Under the pieces are notes generated by a model, which was given only the letters and a program-made list of their open reading frames with translations, was not told the DNA's origin and searched no databases. This document shows, piece after piece, positions 1 through 10,654 of a stretch of DNA of 64,000 bases. The stretch comes from Balanoglossus misakiensis. Its lineage: Eukaryota > Hemichordata. The stretch spans positions 4,898,001-4,962,000 of the forward strand of contig CM082592.2 in NCBI GenBank assembly GCA_040954595.2, given 5' to 3'. Both the position numbers and the translations under genes were made by a program. The first letter of the stretch is position 1, and each line of letters starts with the position of its first letter.

Positions 1-53
1 GCCATTTTCAAGGTTTTGGCTGTGACAGAATCTAGAGATAAGAGATTATCATG

Positions 54-483
54 CCAATTTTGTCGGTCATGGAATTTGCAAAAAAAAAAAAAACACTAGA
101 AATTTGACCTCTGGTGCTACACAGGTAAGGGTGTATTCCAGAAAATGCAAAATTATGTACATGTATAAGTATTTTTGGCCATTAAAGTAAATCATTAAAA
201 TGCAAATCACTGTTTTTGTCTGAATTTTTTCACAAAGCAAACAGAGAAGAAGGGAAGCTCTAGGCTTCAACCACCAAAGATTATTGGCAATTTTGTCAGT
301 CATGAAATTAAAATAAAATAATACTATAGAAATTTGACCAAGTATTTCACAAACAAGGGTAGATTTACATGGGAAGTATTTTTGGCAATTAAAGTAAATC
401 ATTAGGATGCAAACCACTGGTCTTGTTTGAATTTTTTTTCACAAAACCAACAGAGAACAGGAGCTCTAGACTACAACCACCTG
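54..483. repeat. Imperfect tandem duplication, two ~200–230 bp units
   Basis: Unit 1 (about 54–286) and unit 2 (about 287–483) share ordered blocks: AATTTTGTC(A/G)GTCATG, AGAAATTTGACC, AGTATTTTTGGC, ATTAAAGTAAATCATTA, a Phe-rich-looking T tract with CACAAA, and AGCTCTAG...CAACCACC. Units differ by substitutions and small indels, including an A tract at 79–93. Probably an old local duplication or part of a dispersed repeat inside the RASAL-like intron. Confidence 0.7.
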
Positions 484-1153
484 TTGAGTGTTTTACACAC
501 GTGTGCAGAATACAAAGTGTTGCTCAACAAGATGGATTTTCAAAAATCCCAATATGTGTTTTCACACTACAGCTCTCTGTAACCTCTTCGACATTTCTGA
601 CGGCGGTGCAGATGGCTGCTAGGTAACTGACAGGCACACCTTTTAAGCTCACTCAAAAATATGTCATAATTCATGCTGTGAGATATGATATTGACAAATT
701 TACACTTCCCTACTACGCTATGCTATAACTGCCTTGGCTAATCCATTTTTTTTGTCTTTACCTTGGTTTGACCTCTTCGTACTTTTGCCTAGTTTATCAT
801 AAATTTAAGCCAATGTTGTCACTAAAGTTTAGAAATGACAAAACAATCATTTGGTAAAAAAATTTAAGACAACAATTTAACCTTTTTACTGAATAAGGCA
901 AACATCACACCTTTACTTCAGTCACAAAAAAATGTATTTGCTCAATTTGTAACTCTGAATTTTAATTTTAAACATTCAAGAAATGCAAAGCTATATCATC
1001 AGTGATCATTTACTAAAATACATTTGTACACCATAAAAAAGATGTTTGCCTCATAAACTCTATTAGGATTCCGTGAAATATTGAATAAGAACATGATTCC
1101 AATGATGGCTGTGTGAACACAAATTCCTTTCAAATCCAATGCCTTGTTGAACC

Positions 1154-1246
1154 TTAACCCTTTCACCCCCGGTTCCTTCTTTAGAGGTCCAACCTTACCA
1201 TAGAAAACAACGGGTGTGGACTGAACCATGGTGGTGAAAGGGTTAA
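1154..1246. mobile_element. 93-bp MITE-like element with 14-bp terminal inverted repeats
   Basis: The ends are TTAACCCTTTCACC (1154–1167) and its exact reverse complement GGTGAAAGGGTTAA (1233–1246). The right 57 bp (1191–1247) recur at 46575–46631 with a single C/T difference, in an intron of the ARMC5 gene, showing that this is a dispersed family. No transposase is encoded. Target-site duplications were not clear. Confidence 0.7.
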
Positions 1247-2168
1247 TAAGGGTTGTGAGAAAGTGACACCGTGTAATATCTTTGTGAATCAGTTGACCTT
1301 TGTGTTGTTTCCAGGGGAATCGCATGTCGACTCGATTAATTTCACTGGCAGTAATGTGACATATAATTACTATTCTCACTGGAGTGGTGTAAATTGCAAA
1401 TAAACAATGAAATCACAAATCGGTGTCAGACCCAATCAATGGACAAACATCTTTGCATGACTGAACACCAACAAATTCCCAAAAACCACCTGAATTTTGT
1501 CAAGGTTGTAGATACTTGGGCGAGTTAATGTGACGAATGACAATGCTGATATTATGTACACCTTCACTGTTTAGTAGAAATATCTACAATGTATCTTTTA
1601 TAACATTGACTGGTCAGATGTAATCAGATGCAGACTTGGCTCATACGGTCTGAAAAATTAGGATCTGAAAAATTATAGCACTGCATGACAGACCAGAATC
1701 AGGCTTGACAGTACACAACTGCACATAGCGCTGTAATAATCCAGACTGTAATGTAGTCCTAAAACACAGATGTGTGTGTTACAGCATTTTTGCTGAGGTT
1801 GATCACATCTTCTTCTAACAAAATAGCAACAGGTTTGCTCCCTGTTGCTACACTCATTAGGTGATGCATTATTCAACCAAAACAAACATTTTAAATTTGC
1901 AAGACAAACATTTTGATAACATCTCTGACCCTGAAACACAGCAGCTATGCTTAATCCCGTTGCTATGGTAACAGTGCTTAATTAGAGAATATTTTCGAGA
2001 AATATTCTAAGCCATCAGGATTGTTTACGTCCATGGAATTACGTGTCGATTGTGACTACTAAGGACAGACCCAATTCTGATGAATGCATCTACAGTCTGT
2101 TTATTTCTACCAGTATTGAAAAGACTTTCTTTACTGCTGGAAATAAGTTCATGTATGTACGTACTTAC

Positions 2169-2610
2169 CTTGCAACAACTTCATTGTCAATCTTCACAAG
2201 GCAATATGGGTCACTGCTACCAGTTCTGTTGACATAAAAAGTCATTGCGCGGAGTCGTTATCCTATGTTCTTATATTATCTGTCCACAAATCTCGCATAC
2301 TGATGATCATGCATGCCCCCATTCCGGTCCCCGGCCCAAGAGTAAATCACAATTTTACACTGACCACTGACACTACATCATCGTGATAAGATTTATAAAA
2401 CATTCTACCTCTATTATCTATATCTCAGTTATCTGCATGATACGGATTACGGTTTCAACGCTTTACCGCGTTCGTCGGTATAACCGTGACACCTCGCCAT
2501 TGTCATACCTCTATTATAAAACATGAACAGAGAAAATAAACTTACATGTCCTTCGCTGGGAGGTTCTTGCCTTCTCCAACACGCAGGTAGATCGACGTGT
2601 TTTTGGCCAT
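2169..2610 (-). CDS. RASAL1/RASA4-type Ras GTPase-activating protein, first two coding exons (5' end only)
   Basis: Exon 1 is 2546–2610 and exon 2 is 2169–2225 on the minus strand. Exon 1 begins MAKNTSIYLRVGEGKNLPAK and ends in donor GTAAGT after GACAT. Exon 2 starts after CAACAG, completes the split Ile codon and reads TGSSDPYCLVKIDNEVVAR before another GTAAGT. This is the start of the first C2 domain of the RASAL1/CAPRI family, which has two C2 domains, a RasGAP domain and a PH–Btk module, and turns off Ras or Rap after calcium-dependent recruitment to the plasma membrane. The SSDPYC block is the first calcium-binding loop region. The splice phases agree (65 nt, then 1+54+2). The remaining exons must lie to the left of the window. 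Which family member it is (RASAL1, RASA4 or a pre-duplication ancestor) cannot be decided from 40 residues. Confidence 0.85.
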
Positions 2611-2850
2611 TTCTCTCCACTCTCCCGCCGCGCCAGTCCACCACGCGCGCGCGCCTACTTCTCAACGCGCGTACGCGTCCACTCGCGAATTTCACACGTG
2701 AGCGGTGTCAGCCGTGCAACGAGCAAACTTCCCTCTCGTGTGGTGATGGTGGTAGTGGTGGTGCCCGTTGTTGTATACTCAATCACGACTGGTGGTATCC
2801 ATTGGCACAGCCCACTCGCCGGCGATGTACGTTCTAAATGAGCGATCCCG
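2611..2850 (-). promoter_or_regulatory. CpG-rich 5' region of the RASAL-like gene
   Basis: Immediately upstream of the RASAL-like ATG the sequence becomes GC- and CpG-rich, with alternating CGCG runs near 2645–2690, in contrast with the AT-rich surroundings. Its position fits a 5' UTR and promoter. No TATA box was identified, so the exact start of transcription is unknown. Confidence 0.45.
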
Positions 2851-3548
2851 ACATGAAACAGTTGAACACTTACTACTACCGTGAACTAAGCACTTATACT
2901 CAGCGTTCCCCCCACGTCAAAGGCATCGCACAGATTGTACACAAGGAGCAATGTGTGTGTAGTCTGTACGATATCTTTCTGTACACAAACCAGTGAGTCG
3001 TTTCGTAGCTTGACAATTTGCCAATGTTATTAAGACTGAACCATTATTGGGGGCGAGGTTGGGGCCAGTGAGTTCAGCGTACTCGCTTGGTTCGCGGGTC
3101 CTTGAGAAGTACAATATTTTGACGCATCGTTGCTAACTTAAATATTTTACCGGCAGCAGGCTTCATGCCAAACCTGGCCAAAATTCCATTTTCGGAATAA
3201 AGAAACGAAATTCATTTTTTGCAAAATGATGGCAGCCTATATCGTTGTCATAGATACCCCTGCATTAGTCCACGAATCCATATGTACAGAACTGTGTAAC
3301 CGAATCCATGGCAACGGCTTCAGTCACACGTTGTCGCCCTTTGGGAACATCTACAAGATAAAGCTTAGACAGGTTTCGAAGATGCTGCCCGTTGATACTC
3401 TCCACAAAATGAACAGTTGTCTACTTCCGAATTAATAAGTTTTTTGTTTAAAAAAATATGACACAAATTATCACAGTCGCGTTCTTCGTCTACATGCAAG
3501 CATAAACTGATGTACGATAAGTATGTATGTACGATAAATAGTATGTAC

Positions 3549-3608
<60 letters not shown>

Positions 3609-3609
3609 T

Positions 3610-3645
<36 letters not shown>

Positions 3646-4784
3646 CAGGCAGGCAGGCAGGCAGGTAGGTAGGTAGGCAGCAGGCAGGCAGGCAGACAGA
3701 AGGGTGGGTGGGGACGGGTGGGTGGGCTGATGGATGGATGGATGGCCATTATTATGAGACACATCATAAACGTTTACTGATAGATCTAAAATACCTGGAA
3801 ATGCTTAGAATAGTACAAATAGTATATGTTGAGAAAATTAGACACGCAGAAAGAAGATGGAATTCAATAATTGCAATATGTCATTCATTTTAATCACTGT
3901 TGGTTCACATCTGGATGTAAAAACTACATGGATTTCACAGGTTTGCATACTTTAGCCCTATAAACTGTGGCTGTAAAATCCCATCCCATTAATTTGTAGA
4001 CTAAACGTAGTTGTCAGTTACTATGATTATAAGCTCGCCGCTAGAAGGATAAATCGTTTCCCTCAGTTGGAAAACACCATCGCCAGTTACTTAGGCAACG
4101 GTCGTCCATCATCAGAAAGGGAAAGTACGTTTCAACTGTTGGTGGCGCTGCAATGACACAAGCCGAGTCTCCGCGGCAACGGATAACAAGCTGGAGAAAA
4201 TAACATGGTATTTGGAAGCTTCTCTTGGTAGACAATGGGCATGAATTGGATTAAGCCCAATATATAATTCCTGGTTATATTCTCGTGTTGTCTGGGAATG
4301 GTTTGTTCAGGAAAATAAGAATATTCAAAAAAGGTGGCTGGACGTCGACTTGGTTTCTCGTTCTACTCCGTGAAACATGAATAATTGCTCAGTATTTGAC
4401 TTTTCAATACGAACATCCATTTTTTCAGTATTCAGCATTATTAATTTAAGCCCGGACATAAACATAAATTCCTTTGTCAGCAATTACAGTGGTCATTACT
4501 CATGTACAGGCTTTGTTGAGAAACTGAAAGACTGGACATTTCAAAAATAATATCTGAAATACAATTCTTAAACTTGCATTTGTTGACAAGATTTTCCCTT
4601 TTTAAAGCAGTACCAACAATGACGCACTGGGTTCAGAGGTCAACATAAATATAATATACGACGTCACTGTTGACAAGTCTGGAGATCAGAAGTCTATTTA
4701 CTTTACCCATGTACCCGTGTCTTGGATCAGCTGATCGCTGGTATCACCATAGACAGTAGAGGTATCTATAGGTATCACACAGAC
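2851..4784. other. Intergenic region between RASAL-like and cobalamin-binding genes
   Basis: These divergent genes are separated by about 1.9 kb. Besides the GATA/GCAG/GGAT microsatellite cluster (3545–3745) I see only short ORFs with no recognisable signature, for example one at 3226–3435. The promoter of the downstream plus-strand gene should lie near 4650–4780, but no convincing core element stands out. Confidence 0.5.
3545..3745. repeat. Compound microsatellite (GATA)n–(GCAG)n–(GGAT)n
   Basis: About 95 bp of nearly perfect GATA repeats (3549–3645, one interruption near 3603) pass directly into GCAG/GTAG repeats (about 3646–3693) and, after a G-rich stretch, GGAT/TGGA repeats (3729–3745). 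The long ORFs across this stretch are artefacts of the repeat. Confidence 0.95.
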
Positions 4785-6911
4785 ATGGCAGACTGGAAAT
4801 TGGTCGTCTGCGTTTTGGCATCGGTTTCTTGCGTGTTCGGTGTCAACAACGTTAACAAAGTGTGTGGTAAGTATTCTGTACTATCGTAGGAGTGTGCAAT
4901 CTTAGTTTGTAAGGCCCAGCAGTGTTTTTAAAAGTCCAGTGTAGACGTAATCGATCGCGCCTTTGTATGTTAATGCGCCTGTGCTGTGTGGTTGCGTGGA
5001 CGCACCACTAGAAAAGGCCAATGCTCTCTTTAAGAAATCTTGTGTACGAGAATCAGACTATTTTCTCCAAGCGTGCATTCACCCCCTACCCTAATTTAGA
5101 ACTATAGAAACTTTATTTTCCTATAGCCAGCATTTTTCTATAACGTGCGCATAGTGGCCATTGTCAATGGTGATTTGAACAGTTTGGAAGATGTTAAAGT
5201 CCTCACGTGAAAAGGACTCAAGGTCACCCGAGGTCGTTGTGATATTTACTGCTTCGGCGATCTCTTATCAATAATACAGACAACATATTGTCTTGTTATC
5301 TATCTGTCCTGTAAATAATGCACTGACGTCACAAAAGTAGATCATACGATGCCGTTATTAATATTTATGGTATATGTTGGTAGTGGTATATATAAGGGAT
5401 CGGGGGCCTTTTAGTTTCTGGAGGGGGTGTATGTCAGTGATATTTTTTTCAGCCACTGTTATAGCAATTGTTTCTCTATCTGCCAGTCTTACTATGTACT
5501 CAAGGCAACATCTGCTATGTCCCCCCCCGCCAAGAAATCAAATGGGCCCCCCCCCCCCTAAGGAACAAGTAAAACACGGACAGAGACGTGGAGACCGGTG
5601 TTTAAGTTCGATGAGGCAGGAACAATGAGCTATATTTCCTTTGGATTTATAGTTGCCCTCAGTTTGAAATGGTTACGAAAGAGACATTAATAATAAATGC
5701 CTTTCCGGCCTTTAAAGAGAGTTGGTTTTAGTTCACAAGCGTTCTGAAGATCTATTTCCATTTACACCAATTACAGGCCCTGACACCGAGGATGAATTGC
5801 AGACAGCGGCCATCCAGTCATACAACAAGGCTGCGAGTTGGTTGAAATCACAACAGAACGACCAATGGGGGTGGGAACACACGTCGAGCGTCGTGTTCGC
5901 TTTGCAACTGACCAATCCAGACTGGTTTAAGAGAGACGACCTGGAGAGCCAGCTCAACGTCAAGCAGTTAGAGATCGAGCTGCTGGCTGCTCTTGGTAAA
6001 CGAAAGACGTGAGTAGGCCTACGCCTGCCCACCAGAAAACACTTTGATGCAAACACGATCAGGGCTTCAACGCAACCAAGCCGAAAGCACTGGCAATTGT
6101 CCATGTCCATGTTGACGTAGTTCTTGACCGATCTTGACCGATTAGTTCTTGACTTTGACACCCTTTAAAGACCCACAGTGGGGTCTGTGTCGTTATGCGT
6201 GCACTCTATAAGCAGTGTCTACATACTAGTACACAATGTACTGTACATACTCCAAGTACGCGTTTACTGTCTATATACTGTCTATAGCGCGTATGCGCAT
6301 CATTAGCAACTTTGGGTCCACAAGAAAGATCGCTGTGGAATGAAACAGTTTATCACATTATAATGATTTTAAACTCCCCATTTTCAGCATTGAGACCATG
6401 AAGACTGAGTTGAAAGAGGAGCGCACTTCACTGTCCGAAGACCTCTCAGCCGGTCCGTTGGCCTATCACATTCTGGCGCTCCACGCCACATGCCGCAACG
6501 TCACCGACTTCTACGGACACAACCTCGTGCATCATCTGGAGCGCGAGATGAAGACGTTCCCGGACCACTTCAAGGGCTTCAACAACTACTTCCAGTACGG
6601 CCTGGCGGTGTTGGCGCTCTGCAACACGAAGTCTCACATCAAGGAGAAGCACATTCAGAAGCTGTACGACTACGCCAGTCAGGAAGGCTGCGGCGGGTAT
6701 CTACATGGCAGTGGTCAGTGACACCGGGTGGATACATGGGTTGTAATGAAAGTGAATTCCTACACACTAGATTGAATAATGTGTCATCATTCCTTTCTCT
6801 CTTTGGAACACTACGTTACTCAATGAATTCGCCGTCGACGGATGATGATGATTGTGATGGTGATAGTGATGATGATGTTGACAATGATGATGATGGTGGT
6901 GGTGGTGGTGG

Positions 6912-6987
<76 letters not shown>

Positions 6988-9066
6988 GATGGTGATGATG
7001 ACGGGCCATCAAGATTTGTTCTCTCCCCATTCCAGATTCGACAGCCACGGTTGTCACAGCGATGGCCTGCGTGTCCGAGATCCCGGAGTTTGCCGACGAT
7101 GACAAGGTGAAATTCCTACTCGGCAGAGGAATCGAAAACCTAACCAGAATCCAAGAACCCGGACCCGACTACGGCTTTGGGAATATCCACACTTCCGCCC
7201 TAGCCGCACAGGTATATAGTTCACCTTCAAATTTGCGAGTTTCGTAATCCTCCATTTTGTAGCACGCGTTGGACTATTTTTTGGTGCGTTTATGATTGGA
7301 TACTGTTGGCACTGTGTGACGTGCCAGAAAAATCTCTCAAAGTTCTCGTCGGTTTTGTCACATGCTTCATATAGTAATACTAGACTTACATTTCACTTTT
7401 TACAAGGTTTGCTTACCACCATTGCTAGCCTCCGAACGTATAGCATTAAATATTGCGAGCAACTCCAACTGTGTTATAGATTGATGAATCCAGCCAAGAT
7501 TATAACACAGCAACGAGTCGGTACATTTTAACTACCATGTTTTAGAATAGAAAATGCATGTAAGAACAAAATGAAGACGATACCTGAAATTACCAAAATA
7601 TAGATTTCCACTCTCAACACTTGTTTGAAAATGCGCTTTGTGGGCGTGTTCAAATGGGAGTGAATCGCACAACTCTGTATAACCAAAAATGCGAAATTCA
7701 TCCACAGGCACTATCTGCTGCCGGTGTATCTCCATCGATCTGGCACTGTAATGACGTCATCAGGGGTATCATCGACAGCCAAGAAGAGTCTGGTTCCTTC
7801 GGTGATCATTTGATGACCACCATGCAAGTCCTTCCCTCGCTTGTCGGCAGACACTACGGTAAAATCGACACGTCCAGTTGTCAAACGACTGAGAAAAGTA
7901 AGTTCGAATTTTCGCAATCTGATTTAATCAGATGTAGCATTTTGAGCTTTTGTTCATGTTTTTTCCGGTCATTTTAAGTCATTTATGTTCACCACGATCA
8001 TCTACACAGGCGAACAAGCACACACCTTAGATCCCCTCGCGTTCGCGAAGACGATCTCCGTCACACTGACCGTCGTCTACAAAAACGGCACCATGGAGTC
8101 CGATGTCTTGTACGTTCCCAAAGGACGGAGTCTCTACGACATCATTGACGCTGCCTCCCAGCACCACGACCCGAAGTTCACGTGAGTTATTCCCTGTAGA
8201 AACCCTGGGTCTGCCCAGTTAGGTGCGCAAGTGCCTGTAGATGTCGAACGGCCTCGGCTGCAGTACAATGTAGCCGAGGCCGTTCAACATCTTCAGGCAC
8301 CTGTGGTTGTCTCATTGTCGAGTCAAAATGGGGTTTTGGAGCCAGTGCATTCATTAATTTCAATTTCAACAGGTGTGAAGTTTCGTTTATGTTAATGACG
8401 AGGCCCGTGGCAAGGTGCATGGCAAACGTATGGCATCTTCAGTCGCTCTGAATGCTCAATAACACAATCCCTAAGAAAACGTCGTATTACTCATTTTTTT
8501 CCTGTAGATTTGACACGATAGATTCCGCATGGGGTCACTTCGTCCACGCCATCAATGGCGTTTCTGGTGTGTCGGGCAGATCGTACTGGCGTATCTTCAA
8601 CAATGAAGAAGCCCTGGCAGCAGGTGGGTGACGTGTGTGTGAAAGGATCTTACCACTAATAGTCTATTTTCCTAACTCCACGAGACATTGCGAGATCTCG
8701 CGGGGCTAGGCAGTTTATATGGGAGGATATTTTCAGGTGACACAGGACAAAGAATACGTAGCCTATCCTGTTAAACGGCACAAAAGTTAAACTCTGTACC
8801 TAGTTTCATTCAGCTTGACTTGTATTACTTGCCTAGCAATCGGTCACGGTTGCTCCGGTAATTAACCAAATCTCGCGAGATCTCGCAATGAGCAGAAAAT
8901 CATCTATGACAGCTTTTCAAAATCAAATCAGATTTATTAATTATAGTAGCGTGTAATGTTTCATCGATATACATTCTATTTCTGTTTGTTTCAAGGTGTG
9001 GAAGACTTCTATCCAGAGAATATGGACCACATCTATTTCAAGTACACATTGATACCGAAGATTTAG
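4785..9066 (+). CDS. Secreted cobalamin-binding protein, intrinsic factor/transcobalamin family
   Basis: Eight exons: 4785–4866, 5777–6008, 6388–6713, 7036–7211, 7708–7897, 8010–8181, 8508–8623, 8996–9066; all phases join, giving 454 residues (vertebrate family members are about 415–430). Residues 1–20 form a signal peptide (LVVCVLASVSCVFG core). The body carries the family's alpha/alpha-barrel helices, including the YGFGNIHTSALAAQALSAAG block, which matches the conserved barrel region of gastric intrinsic factor and transcobalamin. The C-terminal part (TISVTLTVVYKNGT, GRSYWRIFNNEEAL, and the ending YFKYTLIPKI) matches the small beta domain (DUF4430-type) that closes over vitamin B12. The likely role is extracellular binding and transport of cobalamin. 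It cannot be assigned to intrinsic factor, transcobalamin or haptocorrin, which arose by vertebrate duplications. Introns carry a (GAT)n tract, a hairpin and a MITE-like element, listed separately. Confidence 0.9.
6839..7003. repeat. (GAT)n microsatellite in intron 3 of the cobalamin-binding gene
   Basis: Nearly pure GAT repeats at about 6911–6990, with degenerate GAT/GGT units on both sides, start shortly after the exon ending at 6713 and end about 30 bp before the acceptor at 7035. Poly-Asp, poly-Met and poly-His ORFs here are artefacts. Confidence 0.95.
8231..8300. repeat. 70-nt near-perfect hairpin in intron 6 of the cobalamin-binding gene
   Basis: Left arm 8231–8259 and right arm 8272–8300 are reverse complements over 29 bp with two mismatches, around a 12-nt loop. 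The stem includes AACGGCCTCGGCT pairing with AGCCGAGGCCGTT. Size and shape fit a microRNA precursor or a fold-back element; there is no evidence here to choose between them. Confidence 0.85.
8686..8890. mobile_element. 205-bp MITE-like element with 17-bp perfect TIRs
   Basis: Ends are CATTGCGAGATCTCGCG (8686–8702) and its exact reverse complement (8874–8890). Similarity continues inside: GCTAGGCA follows the left TIR, and the same word follows on the opposite strand from the right end. It lies wholly within intron 7 of the cobalamin-binding gene. The TIR itself contains the palindrome GAGATCTC. No coding capacity. Confidence 0.7.
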
Positions 9067-9400
9067 TCCAATCTTCCGAAAGCGACTCAAAAAGAAGAAG
9101 AAAAAATCAACAAGATTTTGCGTGTGCAGCATTTTCTCCAAATTTCCATCTGCAATCTAATTTAGTTTCTAGAAACGAAAGTACTGCAGTTACCCAACAT
9201 TTATATTTCATTGTTTTGTATTGTCTGTGCAGTTCCGTTTGATTCTTTTGTAAAAGCATCCCGTTTGTTTGTTACTTTGAAATGTGTATCGTAATTAGTT
9301 TTTGCTCTTCTCAATATTATTAAATACAATTCCTGCTTTTTAATCAAATCAATAACCGTGTCAGACTGCGAATCTGCCCGTTCACTTTCTTGGCACTGTG

Positions 9401-9406
9401 AATAAA
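9401..9406 (+). terminator. Polyadenylation signal candidate of the cobalamin-binding gene
   Basis: AATAAA lies 335 bp after the stop codon in AT-rich sequence, the usual position for a 3' UTR end. Inferred from motif and position only. Confidence 0.5.
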
Positions 9407-10255
9407 TTATTGTCTATATGTGGATGGGGTCGTTCAGCGCGTGTAGTGAGTCCATAGTTAGTTATTAGAGCACGAATTGGAATTTTGTCCGAAACAACGC
9501 TAAATCTACCCAATAATCAACATATCACAACATTATGTCAAGTCATTTTCGGTCGTTCACATTTGAACTTTGAACGCTATACTCCAGGCCCTCTACAGGT
9601 GGTTTTGTGAGAAGCTCTTGACACTGCGCAACATTTATAAATATCTTAAAATCTTTGTCTGTTCCTGGTTAATGATTGCCCTGTTAATAGATTTCCGCCA
9701 TTCCTCGAATTTTTGTTTTCAACCGACATTGTCGACTGATGTGATGAAGCCAACGCGTTGGCGACCAAACGAGGATATATAAAAGGCGCGGGTTCGAAAC
9801 CGACAGTGTTCGTGGAAAAAAAAAGACGACAATTTTCCCCTGAGTCGAATTGAACCCGTCTCCACGGGACAGTCTTAACGGCCAGTGTTGCCAACCGGAG
9901 AAGTGTACCCTGCCGCACGCTCGGTCGTCCTGTGATACGTAAAATTGCGTGGAACTGTCGATGAAGGCCCAACCCAAAGTTGGTATGCATGTGACCACCA
10001 TTGGACCTGCGAGTTTTTGGTATACTGTCTGACCTGCAGCTGCCACTGGTAAAGGTCTGAACTTTGAACTGCAGCTTCAAAATATCACTCACTTACGCTC
10101 AGGGGAGCGGTGACGAACATGACCTAGATGTCCCTAGTTTTGTAGCTATTCAAAACAGTAATAAGCGATCAAAGGTGGGATTTCTGAAGTCTTTTGGCAA
10201 TTTACAACTTGGAAACGGATGAACGTATAAAACGTATAGAAAAATAGACTCAAAA
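9407..10255. other. Upstream region of the HEPN-like gene
   Basis: No coding exon recognised. It contains a strong TATA-box match (9776–9786), listed separately. Downstream there is a possible 5' UTR intron, with a GTAAAG donor about 10049 and a TTTTGTAG acceptor about 10143. Minus-strand ORFs in 9646–10092 have no recognisable signature and are probably chance. Confidence 0.4.
9776..9786 (+). promoter_or_regulatory. TATA box candidate upstream of the HEPN-like gene
   Basis: TATATAAAAGG is a near-consensus TATA box followed by GC-rich sequence. Transcription would start near 9806–9815, 440–450 bp before the ATG at 10256, which requires a long or spliced 5' UTR. Assignment to this gene is inference. 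Confidence 0.35.
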
Positions 10256-10654
10256 ATGGGACAGTCAAAATCTTCGCAGTATGTCTCCAAAGGTCTAACC
10301 AAAACAGAAAATGACTTCGAGTTAGTCATTCGCACCTCAAAGGAGCTGGAGCATCTCCTTGACAACTATCTGGCAGCGCAGGGCAAGGGCCTGCACGAGA
10401 AGACCAACAGCGTTCAGGGTGAGATCACGCCGTATCTGGCGAGAAAGTTACACTACATCGCCACCATACGGAACAAGCTGGTCCACGAGCGCGACTACAA
10501 CAAAATCGACAGGGGCAACTACATCAGAGCGTTTGAAGAAGCGCAACGACAGCTCGCCGAGACAATTGAACAATCTCACAGAGGAGGTGGAGACGTCGAC
10601 GTCGAGATTGGCGGCCATAGACGGAGAACGAGGACTCGATGCGTGATCCAATAA
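10256..10654 (+). CDS. Small HEPN-like protein with N-myristoylation and CaaX signals
   Basis: A single-exon 132-residue ORF. The middle (about 18–105) is helical and has IRNKLVHERDYNK, containing R72-x4-H77. This is the R-x4-6-H catalytic motif of HEPN domains, in the RNxLVHE form typical of DUF4145-like HEPN proteins. HEPN domains are commonly metal-independent RNases. The N terminus MGQSKSSQ fits the N-myristoyltransferase consensus (Gly2, Ser at position 5 or 6). The C terminus is a basic stretch RRRTRTR followed by CVIQ, a CaaX box (Cys129; a terminal Gln favours farnesylation). Together they suggest a membrane-tethered RNase or RNA-binding protein. The ATG follows AAAA in a fair context. 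The stop codon overlaps an AATAAA signal. Its neighbour at 13836–14255 is a diverged relative. Enzymatic activity is inferred only from the motif. I do not recognise a named orthologue. Confidence 0.72.
   Translation: MGQSKSSQYVSKGLTKTENDFELVIRTSKELEHLLDNYLAAQGKGLHEKTNSVQGEITPYLARKLHYIATIRNKLVHERDYNKIDRGNYIRAFEEAQRQLAETIEQSHRGGGDVDVEIGGHRRRTRTRCVIQ

Larger units (their letters stand above)
1..2168. other. Intronic DNA of the RASAL-like gene, no exon seen
   Basis: This stretch lies downstream (minus-strand sense) of exon 2 of the RASAL/RASA4-like gene and is read as part of its intron 2. I looked on the minus strand for the expected continuation of the C2 domain (a TATVW...PFWGEE-type block) and did not find it, so exon 3 is probably beyond the left edge. 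The stretch holds an imperfect direct duplication (about 54–483) and a small TIR element (1154–1246), listed separately. The short ORFs here have no recognisable protein signature. Confidence 0.6.

Noticed and set aside
2523-2837. 104-codon plus-strand ORF in the GC-rich patch
   Set aside because: Antisense to the RASAL-like first exon and its 5' region; no family signature.
3471-3767. Minus-strand ORFs with long Ser-Ile-Tyr-Leu repeats
   Set aside because: Translation of the GATA microsatellite; no gene signal.
6767-7110. Poly-Asp, poly-Met and poly-His ORFs
   Set aside because: Frames of the (GAT)n repeat in an intron of the cobalamin-binding gene.
9740-9900. Possible tRNA genes or SINE: GGTTCGAAACC on the plus strand (about 9789) and GGTTCAATTCG on the minus strand (about 9857)
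   Set aside because: B-box-like words only; no acceptor or T-stem pairing and no convincing A box at the right distance on the plus strand.
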